This document shows positions 18,521 to 27,579 of a DNA stretch of 64,000 nucleotides, piece by piece; the stretch's first letter is position 1, and each line of letters starts with the position of its first letter. A model generated the notes under the pieces. The model did no database searches and was not told where the DNA came from. It saw only the letters and a program-made list of their open reading frames with translations. The DNA is from JARRQJ01 sp963810615 (GTDB taxonomy: Bacteria; Pseudomonadota; Gammaproteobacteria; DRLM01): positions 124,001 through 188,000 of the forward strand of contig CAWEOA010000007.1 of NCBI GenBank assembly GCA_963810615.1, given 5' to 3'. The translations under genes were made by a program, and so were the position numbers.

Positions 18521-18694
18521 TTAGAGATGACTTTGCCAATGGTCTTTTGACTCCGGGCTCTCATCTTCGATGCGTGCTTCGTCGCGGTAGATCTTTATCA
18601 CCAGAAAACCCATCAGGATGATGGTGAGCGCCGCGACTACGGCGACCCAGATCTTAAGGATGTTGGGTATCTCAGTGGGAATATTCATGACCAT
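18521..18694 (-). CDS. Small single-pass membrane protein
   Basis: The minus-strand ORF gives 57 residues from ATG 18692-18694. Other possible starts are GTG 18703 and ATG 18688. After NIPTEIPNILK it has a hydrophobic segment of about 22 residues (IWVAVVAALTIILMGFLVIKIY) and then an acidic tail (RDEARIEDESPESKDHWQ). It is probably an inner membrane protein with a cytoplasmic tail. It is convergent with the FMN reductase gene. No family is recognised. Confidence 0.5.
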   Translation of the reverse strand: MVMNIPTEIPNILKIWVAVVAALTIILMGFLVIKIYRDEARIEDESPESKDHWQSHL

Positions 18695-18913
18695 GTTAGC
18701 CACCCCGCAAACTTATAGGCTGGTGAACAATGAAACCGTCAACACGTTAAGTATAGGATGATCGGGACCCTGCTGGAAGAGTGTGTTGCTGCGGCCCGCG
18801 TCCCCAAGCCCCCGTGATTTCACGGAAAATCACGGATTTTGTAGTCAGGCGCACATCCGGCCGACGCCAGGCCATCCGTCGCAGCGCGGTAGGGATTGCG
18901 CGCATGCCGCCGC

Positions 18914-19726
18914 TCAACCGTCGCTGGCGCGTTTGGTCAGGGCATCGCGCAATTCCCGCAGTTTCGCTTTAACTCTGGCGGCATTGTCGCTGCCGATACG
19001 TATCATCAGTCGCTGTCCGGCCGAAAGGCCTTCCAGTCGCGCATCGGCATACTTATAGAATACCGAAGGTTGCACCAGCTGCACCGGATCGTGTACATCC
19101 GGCGCGGCCAGCAAGTCGTCTATCGCCGCGATAACACGGTCATTGAAGTAAGCTGATTTATACCCGAGATCTCTAAAGGCGTCTTGAAACAGTGGATAGA
19201 AGTGAAAATATATCGCGGCAATCTTGCTGCTATCCATGCTTGCAAACATCGCCACATATTTTTTATAGCGCTTGTAATTATCGGGATCTATCTCGATTGC
19301 GCCGCCGGTCCCTTGCTCGACAAGAAATTTTCCAGGCAGCGGGAAGGCGGGCAGTCGCTGTACAGGGAGTTTGGTGCGGGGCAGATTGTCCACCGTAACC
19401 ACCACGCGTTTGATGAAGCCGTCGAAATTTAGCAGAGTATCAAGAGGTCGAGCGCCGAACAGCGGGGTGAGCGCCGCTTGGATGGCATCGTCACTATCGT
19501 TCAATGCGGGTAAGGGCTTTTCTGGTTCCGCGTCCTGGGTTGGTGCTCGGGGAAGCGGGTGACGGGTCAAGGCTTCAACTTCGTTGGTGCTGGGAGCGGG
19601 GGTGGGCACTTGCTCCATGGTGACAGGTTGCGGTTGCGGTGCTTCATGCGGTGACAAGAGATAGTATGCGGCACCGGCGCACACAATCACGGCGAAGAAT
19701 AGTAACCAACGTGTCGAACTGCTCAT
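18914..19726 (-). CDS. DUF3014 domain protein
   Basis: This 270-residue protein has an N-terminal membrane anchor (WLLFFAVIVCAGAAYYLL, residues 7-24), a proline-rich linker (to about residue 70) and a DUF3014 domain. That domain has the pattern LPALNDSDDAIQAALTPLFG, FIKRVVVTVDNLPR, YFHFYPLFQDAFRDLGY and YKYADARLEGLSAGQRLMIR. The domain is common in Gammaproteobacteria and its function is unknown. It probably faces the periplasm behind the anchor. It stands alone, with about 240 nt to the antiporter gene. Confidence 0.88.
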   Translation of the reverse strand: MSSSTRWLLFFAVIVCAGAAYYLLSPHEAPQPQPVTMEQVPTPAPSTNEVEALTRHPLPRAPTQDAEPEKPLPALNDSDDAIQAALTPLFGARPLDTLLNFDGFIKRVVVTVDNLPRTKLPVQRLPAFPLPGKFLVEQGTGGAIEIDPDNYKRYKKYVAMFASMDSSKIAAIYFHFYPLFQDAFRDLGYKSAYFNDRVIAAIDDLLAAPDVHDPVQLVQPSVFYKYADARLEGLSAGQRLMIRIGSDNAARVKAKLRELRDALTKRASDG

Positions 19727-19967
19727 CGGAATTGTCCTTCTACGGCTTATTTCTCATGGGGCTGGTTCAGTTATCGTATGTAACTGCCAAATCGAGGTTT
19801 CTGTCAAGATGATACTTATACAATGGAGGCTCGCATTCCGCGAATCATTGCCTTTCAGGCAATGTCTGCCCGGAATAGCACGGAGTTTGGTCGCCACTGT
19901 GGGGATGCTTTTCAAAAGCGGTGACGCTTCTCTGTTGCAATAGGATCATATATTATCTCGCCCCCAT

Positions 19968-21320
19968 TTATTGTCGTTGCGTCGAAGAAGGGGTGGGTGT
20001 CGCTGCCTGCTTGTTGCGCCGTCGGAAAATACCCATTAACGGTTTAATGCTGATACCGTGAAGAAGAATAGAGAGCGTTACTACAATCAGCGTCAATTGT
20101 ATCAACTCCAATGCCAGCGTTTCTGGCAAGCCGTGTTGTATGGCGTACATCAGATAGTAGAGCGAGCCGATCCCGCGCACGCCGAACCAGGCTGTCATGC
20201 TGCGTATCCGCCACTTGGTAAGAGTCCCGGATAAAGCGAAAAGGACGCTTAAAGGACGTACAACCACGAACAAGAACAAGGCCAGTCCCACCGCCATCCA
20301 GCTCCACGAGCTTATAAACAGCGTACCACCGATCAGGAGAATTAGGACCACTTCCGCAAGCCGCTCCAGATGTTCTTTGAACACAAGCGATCCTTCACTA
20401 ACATTGTGCTGCGGCTCGGGCTCGGGCTCGGGCTCAGGCTCAGTGGTTGTGTCAGAGCCTAAGGCTTCCAGGTGCGCGCGCTCGACGATGGCATCCCGCT
20501 CAGCCTTTTCCAGTTTCAGCTCGGTCTGGCGTAGCGCGAGGGCGGCGAAAAATACTGCCAGAAAACCCCAGGCGTGAACCATCACGGACAAACCGTAAAC
20601 GACGCCTATCAGACCGAGGCCAAGGAAGTCGTCCATCAATTGATATCTGTGAGGTTCGCGCCGCAGTTTCCATCCTATTCTAGCCAGGGCAACACCTGCA
20701 ACGACGCCGATGGCAATGCCGCCAAGTGTCGCCCATAGCACATCCACCAACAGCCAATTCAGGCCGAACTTGCCGAGTTCATGCAGCCCCAGCATTCCCA
20801 TGCCCAGCATCACAAACGGAAAAGCGCTACCGTCGTTCATGCCTGCCTCGCTGGTTAATGTAAAGCGCAAATGGTCATGGTCTCCGGCATGGCGGATTTG
20901 CACATCGGTTGCCAGCACCGGATCGGTAGGAGCAAGGATTGCGCCCAGCAGCACGCCCGCGCCCAAGGGCAGGCCAATTACGTAATAGGCAAAGGCAGCA
21001 ACCATGGCGACGGTGATGGTCATGGCAACTGTCGCCAGTAGAATCGGCTCGCGCCAGCGGGAAAATCTGAAAGGCACCGGCATTTTAACGCCGGCAGAAA
21101 ATAGGGAGATCAATACCGCTACTTCAGTCAATACCTCCAGCAGCGCTGATTCCTTGAGCGGATTGAAATGAAATAAATTGAGTACGGTAGGTCCGACCAG
21201 CAGTCCCACCGCCAAATAAATAATGGCGGAGGTGATCGGCGAGCGCTTGAGTATGGAGTAAGTCAGACCCATGACCAACAACAGCAAACCTACGAACATG
21301 AACCATTGCGCATTAGTCAT
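19968..21320 (-). CDS. Cation:proton antiporter (CPA family)
   Basis: The protein of about 450 residues has 11-12 hydrophobic segments and the antiporter core signatures GAILAPTDPVLATDVQ (unwound helix with TDP) and SEAGMNDGSAFPF (the ND ion-binding pair), as in NhaP/CPA1 exchangers. The start ATG 21318-21320 (MTNAQWFMF) is better than the longer frame to 21410, which adds a soluble N-terminus. A cytoplasmic loop carries TEPEPEPEPEPQ, encoded by a 6-bp tandem repeat at 20413. It probably exchanges Na+ or K+ for H+. Transcription runs away from the gene-poor region to its right. Confidence 0.88.
   Translation of the reverse strand: MTNAQWFMFVGLLLLVMGLTYSILKRSPITSAIIYLAVGLLVGPTVLNLFHFNPLKESALLEVLTEVAVLISLFSAGVKMPVPFRFSRWREPILLATVAMTITVAMVAAFAYYVIGLPLGAGVLLGAILAPTDPVLATDVQIRHAGDHDHLRFTLTSEAGMNDGSAFPFVMLGMGMLGLHELGKFGLNWLLVDVLWATLGGIAIGVVAGVALARIGWKLRREPHRYQLMDDFLGLGLIGVVYGLSVMVHAWGFLAVFFAALALRQTELKLEKAERDAIVERAHLEALGSDTTTEPEPEPEPEPQHNVSEGSLVFKEHLERLAEVVLILLIGGTLFISSWSWMAVGLALFLFVVVRPLSVLFALSGTLTKWRIRSMTAWFGVRGIGSLYYLMYAIQHGLPETLALELIQLTLIVVTLSILLHGISIKPLMGIFRRRNKQAATPTPSSTQRQ
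20413..20442. repeat. 6-bp tandem repeat (GGCTCG/A x5) inside the antiporter gene
   Basis: Five consecutive hexamers (GGCTCG three times, then GGCTCA twice) encode Glu-Pro pairs in the antiporter's cytoplasmic loop. Because units are 6 bp, gain or loss changes loop length without breaking the frame. Confidence 0.85.
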
Positions 21321-21657
21321 CAGCACATTCCAGTTATATAGATTACAGAATAGTCCTACACCAGGAAGTAAGTGATATTTAGGATATTCAGTTTTGTGAT
21401 AGACATCCATCTATCCAGTATATTGCAAGACGAAGAACCGGCATCGGATTAGTTTTTGCCAATGTCGGACATTTGTATTGCTGCTAATAATTACGGTGAC
21501 CAGAAAAGGTCGTCAACTGATAGCATCCGGGAAGTGCCCGCGGGCCCCATTTATGACATTCGCAGATCGCCGTGAAAATAATTGGCGATTCTTCGCAATG
21601 CTTCAGCTTCGCGCACAAGATGAATAAACGTCCATTCTCCCCAAGTATACGGGTAGA

Positions 21658-21804
21658 TCATAGTGGGGCGATATTTTCCTTCAGATGAGCGAGTATCTAT
21701 TTGATCACCACCGGGTCTTCGATGCAGCCGATAATCCTGATGTTCCTGCCGCAGGCGCTGAACCTCTCAATGTCAGTTTTTAAAACCCGCTTTAGTATTG
21801 CCCA
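21658..21804 (-). pseudogene. IS91-type transposase remnant, C-terminal zinc-knuckle part
   Basis: The minus strand reads WAILKRVLKTDIE, then SACGRNIRIIGCIEDPVVIK, an in-frame TAG, and ILAHLKENIAPL before a stop. This pattern (WA..LKRVF..DIE.C..CGG.....IACIEDP.VI..IL.HL) is the C-terminus of IS91-family transposases. The CGG knuckle is degraded and the rest of the gene is absent, so it is a dead fragment. Confidence 0.75.
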
Positions 21805-22040
21805 GGTAATGATCGCGCAGTGTTAAGCCGGCGTCTACGCTTGCTACTCATCGTGCACTTTGGGGGTTGCTGTCGAGCGGCCGCAGGTCGGTGCTAACGC
21901 TGACGTTCTGCACATTGACTTACGTTGGCTTAAGCGCGGAACTTCACACATGCATCCTCCGCGGCAAGAGTTTTTGCGCGATGGCACACATGCGAGTAAC
22001 GGTTCGCCCGCTCACATAAAGTGGTTTGAAGTATCACCCT

Positions 22041-22066
22041 CCACCGCAAAGGAATCTGTGCGGTGG
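22041..22066. repeat. Perfect 8-bp inverted repeat (hairpin)
   Basis: CCACCGCA and TGCGGTGG are separated by 10 nt. No T-run follows on either strand, so it is not a typical terminator. It lies in the gene-poor region. Confidence 0.4.
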
Positions 22067-22339
22067 CGTACTTAAGCGGAAGTATTAATGTGTTGCATGC
22101 GCACAGCGGTCAGCGATTAGCAGTCCGACAGCATCGCCACTGCAGGCCGATGGTCCCGAGGCTAGGGCTGATATTAAAAACAGAGGATTATCCTTTCGGC
22201 GCCGGGGACGAGTGCGCCAGTGTGGGATATCGCACATGCGGCCCCAGTTATAAAGCGGCACTATAGTCTGCTGCTAAGGCCAGATCATATTTCGAATGTA
22301 TTTTCAGTAAAATAAAAACCAAGGAATGTCTGATCAATG

Positions 22340-22366
22340 TGTCATTTCGACGCAAGCGATGAATCT
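22340..22366. repeat. Half copy of the TGTCATTTCGA dispersed repeat
   Basis: TGTCATTTCGACGCAAGCGATGAATCT matches the left arm of the palindromic repeats at 44431, 50643 and 53029, with a few changes and no right arm. Confidence 0.6.
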
Positions 22367-22927
22367 CACTTGCGGGGCATAAGTAGCCAACGGGCGTGAT
22401 AGTCGCTTTTTTTATTGGGGGTGGCGCTAAGATTTCTGCAAAACATCCAAAACAGGATATACCAAACATTTGCGTCCTTCACCCGGCACCGGAGCATGGC
22501 AGCCAGCAATATGCGCTACCGCACATACAGCCCTGATAAAAAGGCGTATATCCCACCATAGCGTGTATACCATAATGGTACGCATGGGGATGCTGCGTGT
22601 GACTCAAACCCGGATTTTCAGGATTTGTATTTCAGCTTTTCATCGCGATCGCAGGGCTGAGATCGCGTCCCGCATGGAATCTTAATAGGAAGAACAAATG
22701 CCCTTTTTCCCAGGTCCAGCGGTCATTCGCCGGCAGCACGCGATCCAGCGACAATCCTCTGTCTGGCGGATGTGGGCACGAGTGCCATAGTTGATCTGCG
22801 GCAGTCGTGTAAAGATAAGCGGGTGCACAGATATTATTCCAGGCAGCTAACTACATAGAAGCTTACAGGGAGCAGGCAAAGTTCCGTTTTTTCTCGGAGC
22901 TGGCCTTATAAGAAAAGGCAGGCCGAT

Positions 22928-23944
22928 ATGCATGTTTTTATCACGGGCGGAGCAGGTTTCATAGGGTCCCACTTGAGCGAGTATCACCTGGCGAAGGGCG
23001 ACCAGGTGCATGTGGTTGACAACTTGAGTACGGGGTCATTGGACAACCTGCATCCATTTCTGGATTGTCCGGGCTTCCATTTTCACCATGCGGATATCCT
23101 GGTTTGGCCGGAGCTGAAGACGGTTGTCGCCTGGGCCGACCGTATCTATCACTTGGCCGCGATAGTGGGCGTAAAACGGGTACTGGAGGATCCGATCCTC
23201 GTGATGAGCACCAACATAGCGGGCACCGAACGGGTGCTGCGCACGGCTCGCGAGAACCAGCGGCATCCCCAAGTGCTGCTGGCGTCCAGTTCCGAGGTCT
23301 ACGGTTTCAACACAGCCTCTCCCTACCGCGAACAGGACTGCCTGGTATTTGCCTACAATGGGAGCTTGCGCTGGTCATACTCACTGAGTAAGTTGGCTGA
23401 TGAATACCTGGGGCTCGCTTACCACTGCGGCCAGGGGATGGACGTCAGGTCAGTGCGTCTATTCAACACCGTGGGTCCGCGTCAGCTCGGCCGCTACGGC
23501 ATGGTGCTGCCGCGCTTTATCCGTCAAGCCGTGCGCGGCGAGACCATCACGGTGTTCGGCGACGGCGAGCAAACCCGCTCCTTCGGCGATGTGCGCGATA
23601 CCGTGGCGGCGCTGGACCTGCTGGCCGGCAATCCGGCAACGGCGGGCGAAGTGATCAACGTCGGCAGCGAGCGGGAAATCAGCATCAATGCTTTGGCGCA
23701 ACTGGTCCTGGAGCGCGCGGCCAGTAACTCACACATCGACCACATAAGCTATGGCGAGGCCTATGGGGAGGAATTTGCGGATATCCGCCATCGCCGCCCG
23801 TCACTGAACAAACTGCGTAACTACACAGGATTCGAGCCGCGCTGGACTCTCGAGCAGACCATCGACGACCTGACTGCCCGCGAGCGCGAGGCATTGGCGT
23901 TGGAAAGCGCACGGACCGACCAGCGCGTGATGGAAGAGGCCTGA
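22928..23944 (+). CDS. NAD-dependent nucleotide-sugar epimerase/dehydratase
   Basis: The 338-residue extended SDR protein has the NAD-binding FITGGAGFIGSHLSEY at residues 4-19, a D-rich strand VHVVDNLSTGSLDNL, the Ser of LLASSSEVYG near residue 119, and the catalytic YSLSK near residue 151. RPSLNKLRNYTGFEP near the end contacts the nucleotide-sugar. It resembles UDP-glucuronate decarboxylase and UDP-glucose 4-epimerase-like enzymes; the exact reaction is not determinable. It is the first gene of a three-gene run with the GT2 and TPR/barrel genes (spacings 1 nt and a 4-nt overlap), so it probably makes the sugar donor. Confidence 0.9.
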   Translation: MHVFITGGAGFIGSHLSEYHLAKGDQVHVVDNLSTGSLDNLHPFLDCPGFHFHHADILVWPELKTVVAWADRIYHLAAIVGVKRVLEDPILVMSTNIAGTERVLRTARENQRHPQVLLASSSEVYGFNTASPYREQDCLVFAYNGSLRWSYSLSKLADEYLGLAYHCGQGMDVRSVRLFNTVGPRQLGRYGMVLPRFIRQAVRGETITVFGDGEQTRSFGDVRDTVAALDLLAGNPATAGEVINVGSEREISINALAQLVLERAASNSHIDHISYGEAYGEEFADIRHRRPSLNKLRNYTGFEPRWTLEQTIDDLTAREREALALESARTDQRVMEEA

Positions 23945-23945
23945 C

Positions 23946-25337
23946 ATGGCGACGACACCTTATTTCATATTCAGTCCTTCCACCGTCCTCAGCATCTTGG
24001 GCCTGTTTCACGGCCCTGACCGCACCGTGCCGACGCCGGTGGATGACTGGCGCGAGGCCACTGTAGATATCGTGATTCCGGCGCTCAACGAGGAGGAGTA
24101 CATCGTACTGGCGTTGGCCTCCATCGCCCGACAAACCCTTCGGCCCAGGAAGGTGACCCTGGTGGATGACGGAAGTCATGACAACACCGCGGAGTATGCG
24201 CGCAAGTTCGCCGCGTTCGTCGGTCTCAGCCTGGTAGTCATTAAGCGCGCCAAGCCCATCGGTAAGACGCCGACGGTGAAGCGCGCGTCCCGCGAGGGCG
24301 ATGCGGACGTCGAGCTGATACTCGATGGCGACACCGCGTTCGAGTCCGACAACTATATCGAACGCCTGGTACAGGAGTTATATCAGGGCGTGGGTATCGC
24401 CAGCGCCTGCGGCGTGATCCTGCCGATGCGCGTGCGCGACCGCCGGACATATCTGGCCGCGCCGCGGGTGGCGGCCTTCCTCCAGCAGCATCCCGAGGTG
24501 CGCATAGGCATCTTCAGCAGCCAGTGGCAGCGCCTGATGCGCGGCATCACCAACATGTATCGCGGCGTGCTGTACATGTTCCTGCAGCGCTTCATCTATC
24601 ACGGCCAGATGGCGTTCTTCGGCAGCATCATCAACCCGGTGGGATGCGCCGTGGCCTACCGGCGCAAGTATGTGCGCGAGCTGTTCGACCGCTTTGAGCC
24701 GGAGTTAGGCGACAACTTGACCAACTCAGAGGACATCTTCATGGGCTTCGCCTTCCTGGAGCAGGGTTATCGCAACATCCAGCTGGACGATGTGATGGCG
24801 CGTTCGGTGGAGCCCAAGGTCGACAACCTGCCCGGCCAGCTCTACATGTGGTCCTCGTCTTTCCTGCAGAGCTGTTATTACTTCGACGATCTGATCCGCG
24901 GCCCGCTCAAAGCCGTCAAGCGTGCCCTGCTGCATCGCCGCAAACCAATATCGCCAAAAGAGCTGGAAGGCCTGGAAAAGCGCAAGGTACAGGAAGCCTA
25001 CCGGCAGCATTTCGGCGTAGAACACACCGAACGCTACGGGCGACCGATGGGTTGGGTGCTGCTGCTGTCACTCGTGGAAAAGATTTTTTTTCCGATGGCC
25101 GTGATCGTTTTGATGGTGATCGGCGCCTGGGAGCCGCTGGGTTTGACGGTGGCCATCGAGACCCTGATTTCGTTGACCATACTGGGGATTATCTCACGGG
25201 GACAGCGGCTGGAGATGGTGACGAAAGGGCTGCTGATCACGCCGCTGCGCTATGCCAGCCTGTTGTTCGATGCCGTCACCATCGGCCGCTTCGCCGGCGA
25301 TCTGTGGTTCACCAAGAAAAGACAGTGGCGCAAATGA
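23946..25337 (+). CDS. Processive-type family 2 glycosyltransferase with membrane segments
   Basis: This 463-residue GT2 protein has the sequence IVIPALNEEEYI, the nucleotide-binding VDDGSHDNTAEY, the DxD-type ILDGDTAFES, the acceptor-side NSEDIFMGF and a QxxxW-like motif, QLYMW. The C-terminus has two or three hydrophobic segments (about residues 365-440), so it is an inner membrane enzyme. These features are shared with BcsA, HasA and PgaC-type polymerases, but the large N-terminal membrane block is missing. It starts 1 nt after the epimerase stop and overlaps the next gene (ATGA). It probably polymerises or initiates an extracellular polysaccharide (inference). Confidence 0.87.
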   Translation: MATTPYFIFSPSTVLSILGLFHGPDRTVPTPVDDWREATVDIVIPALNEEEYIVLALASIARQTLRPRKVTLVDDGSHDNTAEYARKFAAFVGLSLVVIKRAKPIGKTPTVKRASREGDADVELILDGDTAFESDNYIERLVQELYQGVGIASACGVILPMRVRDRRTYLAAPRVAAFLQQHPEVRIGIFSSQWQRLMRGITNMYRGVLYMFLQRFIYHGQMAFFGSIINPVGCAVAYRRKYVRELFDRFEPELGDNLTNSEDIFMGFAFLEQGYRNIQLDDVMARSVEPKVDNLPGQLYMWSSSFLQSCYYFDDLIRGPLKAVKRALLHRRKPISPKELEGLEKRKVQEAYRQHFGVEHTERYGRPMGWVLLLSLVEKIFFPMAVIVLMVIGAWEPLGLTVAIETLISLTILGIISRGQRLEMVTKGLLITPLRYASLLFDAVTIGRFAGDLWFTKKRQWRK

Positions 25338-27157
25338 AGCCTCTGCGCATCGTCGTGGCGGGGCTGGGGCTGTTGCTGGCCATGTGCGGCCCGGCCGTGG
25401 CCGCGCCGCCGTCCATGCCCCAGGCCGGTTTGGCCGCCGAGATGGCCGGGCGCTGGGACGAGGCCATCTCCATCTACCATCGCACCCTGATGGCCGAGCC
25501 GGGACGGGCCGATCTGTGGGGGAGGGTGGCGGATATACAAGCCAACCAGGGGCGCCAGCCCGAGGTCTTGGCGGCGTTGCAAAAGGCGGTGGAACTCGCA
25601 CCCGACAATGATGATTACTGGATCCGCTTGTCCCGGGCCTATGCCGGGCAGGATCAGGCTAAGCAAGCCCTGGAGGCCTGTCTGCAGGCGCGTCGGCTCA
25701 AACCCGACAATGTCGAGTACCTGCAGACCTGCGCCCGCCAGGCCGGGTGGGCGAACGACCTCGAGGCCGCCCATGAGCTCTATCAGGAATGGCTTGCAAG
25801 GCGGCCTGACGATGCGGATGCCCAATGGGGGCTGGCCCGGGTGGATGGCTGGGCGGGCAGGTTGAACACCTCGGCCGTTGCTTACCAGCGGTATCTGGTT
25901 GCACATCCGGACAATGCCGAGGCCTGGCTGGAGTACGCCCAGGTGGAGATCTGGCTGGGTGATTACGGTGCCGCCGCGGATGTGTTGAACGATTACCTGG
26001 CGCGCTTCGGCAAGGATGTGCGTTATCTAAGCCTGCGGGCCCGACTGCTGGCCCGCGCCGAGTTCCCGGATGCGGCGACAGCGGTGTACCAACCGCTGCT
26101 GGCGGAGAACCCGCGGGATTACGGACTCAATTACACCCGTACCCTGACGTTGCGCGCCGGCAACCGGCCGGCGGAGGCCGTCGACAGCCTCGGAGTGCTA
26201 CAGGCGTTACAACCGGACAGCCGGGATACCGCCGATGCCATCCGCTTCGTGCGGATACCGTTACGTTCCCATGTGCGGGCCGGCCTGTCCTATTACAACG
26301 ACTCGGATGAGATCAGCATCTGGCGCCTCAGCTTGGATGGTCGCCATGCATTCGACAACAAGCGCACGGCGCTGTTGGTGGGCTATGACTATGAGAGTCT
26401 GCGGGCCAATCTCGGCAGCGGCCTGGACACCAGCGACGGCCAGGAGCACATCTCTTTTCAGGACCTGTGGCTGGGATTGGAACACCGCTTCTCGCCGCGG
26501 GTATCGGGCGGTGCCGAGGTGGGGGTGGTGGATGTGCAGCACAGCTCGCGCATCGGGACCCACCAGCTGTACTTGAATTTGAACCCTGCTGACAAGCTTG
26601 CCCTGCGACTGGAACACAAACGCGCCCTATACGACCTGTCGCCACGAGCGGTGTCTCTGGGTATTGTGCAGAACGGCAACCTGGTCAGTGCCAACTGGCG
26701 ACCGGATCTTCGCTGGTTCGTCGATGCCCAGGCGGGCTGGTCGCAGTTCTCCGACGACAATCGCAAGTGGCAACTGGTGGTCGCACCGCGCCGCGCAATG
26801 GTCCGACGCGAGCGCCTCTCCTTGGATCTCGGCGTGTCCGGCGAATTCTTTGGTTTCGATCGAAATCTGAACAACGGTTACTACGACCCGGATCTGTACC
26901 GCCGCTACGCCATGACGGCCTTCAGCTACTGGAAGATCGACGATGACAACGGCATTAGCGCTGCGCTCAGCCTCGGCTCGCACAAGGACGAGACTATGTC
27001 GTCGTACAAATTCGGCGAGGACGCGGTGGTGGAGGGCTATTTCGGCATTTTCCGCGACTGGTACCTGCGGGCGCATGCCGGCTTCGCGGAGCGTTACAAT
27101 ACTTCAGGCAGCTACAACGGACTATCGTTGAGTGCGTCGCTGATGCGGCGATTATGA
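25334..27157 (+). CDS. TPR plus outer membrane beta-barrel protein (PgaA/BcsC-like exporter candidate)
   Basis: This 607-residue protein has a Sec signal peptide (residues 1-23, ending GPAVAA). TPR-like repeats cover about residues 25-290 (for example RWDEAISIYHRTLMAEPGR and DQAKQALEACLQARRLKPDN). A C-terminal half follows, with alternating amphipathic strands such as HVRAGLSYYNDSDEISIWRLSLDG and YFGIFRDWYLRAHAGFAERY, consistent with a beta-barrel. Periplasmic TPRs plus an outer membrane barrel is the architecture of PgaA and BcsC polysaccharide exporters. The ATG overlaps the GT stop. A longer frame from 24848 has no start support and was rejected. Homology to PgaA is not certain. Confidence 0.8.
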   Translation: MKPLRIVVAGLGLLLAMCGPAVAAPPSMPQAGLAAEMAGRWDEAISIYHRTLMAEPGRADLWGRVADIQANQGRQPEVLAALQKAVELAPDNDDYWIRLSRAYAGQDQAKQALEACLQARRLKPDNVEYLQTCARQAGWANDLEAAHELYQEWLARRPDDADAQWGLARVDGWAGRLNTSAVAYQRYLVAHPDNAEAWLEYAQVEIWLGDYGAAADVLNDYLARFGKDVRYLSLRARLLARAEFPDAATAVYQPLLAENPRDYGLNYTRTLTLRAGNRPAEAVDSLGVLQALQPDSRDTADAIRFVRIPLRSHVRAGLSYYNDSDEISIWRLSLDGRHAFDNKRTALLVGYDYESLRANLGSGLDTSDGQEHISFQDLWLGLEHRFSPRVSGGAEVGVVDVQHSSRIGTHQLYLNLNPADKLALRLEHKRALYDLSPRAVSLGIVQNGNLVSANWRPDLRWFVDAQAGWSQFSDDNRKWQLVVAPRRAMVRRERLSLDLGVSGEFFGFDRNLNNGYYDPDLYRRYAMTAFSYWKIDDDNGISAALSLGSHKDETMSSYKFGEDAVVEGYFGIFRDWYLRAHAGFAERYNTSGSYNGLSLSASLMRRL

Positions 27158-27579
27158 GTCGCTCGCCATCTTTATCCCGGCCTTCGCCCCCCCCCACGAC
27201 GCCGGGCGCGTGTTCACTGTTTCGCCATCACTGTTTCGAAAATACCGGAAGCTCAACTCGTTCAACGATTATTTTAATGCTCTTGCATTTCTGCAATCGC
27301 GACGTCAGCTGTGCAAGACAGATTCGGTAAATTTGGTTCTGGATTGCGTGGGAGCATGCGTCACGCAACGGCATATGTGGGGGAAGTTTCCACTATTTGA
27401 CTAAATTTGTCTGTGCCGTAACGTACTTTATTATCATTTGTGCTCGGATATCAGATGGATGAAGAGGAAATTGAATTGCCTATCTGGCTGTCCGTGAAAT
27501 CGGGATTAACTCAACCTGACCCCAGGACTGCTATATCACTCATCATCGACCAAGCACATTTCCCTTGGTAATCCACCGC
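27158..27579. other. Intergenic region
   Basis: No supported gene is visible between the barrel gene and the PqiC gene. There is a C9 homopolymer at 27187-27195. A 64-codon plus-strand ORF here has no ribosome site or recognisable motif. Confidence 0.5.

Larger units (their letters stand above)
21411..22927. other. Gene-poor 1.5-kb region with transposon debris
   Basis: No convincing complete gene is present between the antiporter and the epimerase. I see a transposase remnant (21658-21804), a hairpin with 8-bp arms (22041-22066), half of a dispersed palindromic repeat (22340-22366) and a short palindrome TACCAT-A-ATGGTA (22568-22580). A 30-codon ORF at about 22698 with an AGGAAG site is too weak to call. 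Confidence 0.6.

Noticed and set aside
22698..22790. 30-codon ORF starting MPFFPGPAV with an AGGAAG site
   Set aside because: Too short, no conserved features, and ends quickly; only a ribosome-like site supports it.
24848..25333. Upstream extension of the TPR/barrel gene frame
   Set aside because: It overlaps the GT2 gene in another frame and reads as low-complexity shadow; ATG 25334 gives a signal peptide and ATGA coupling.
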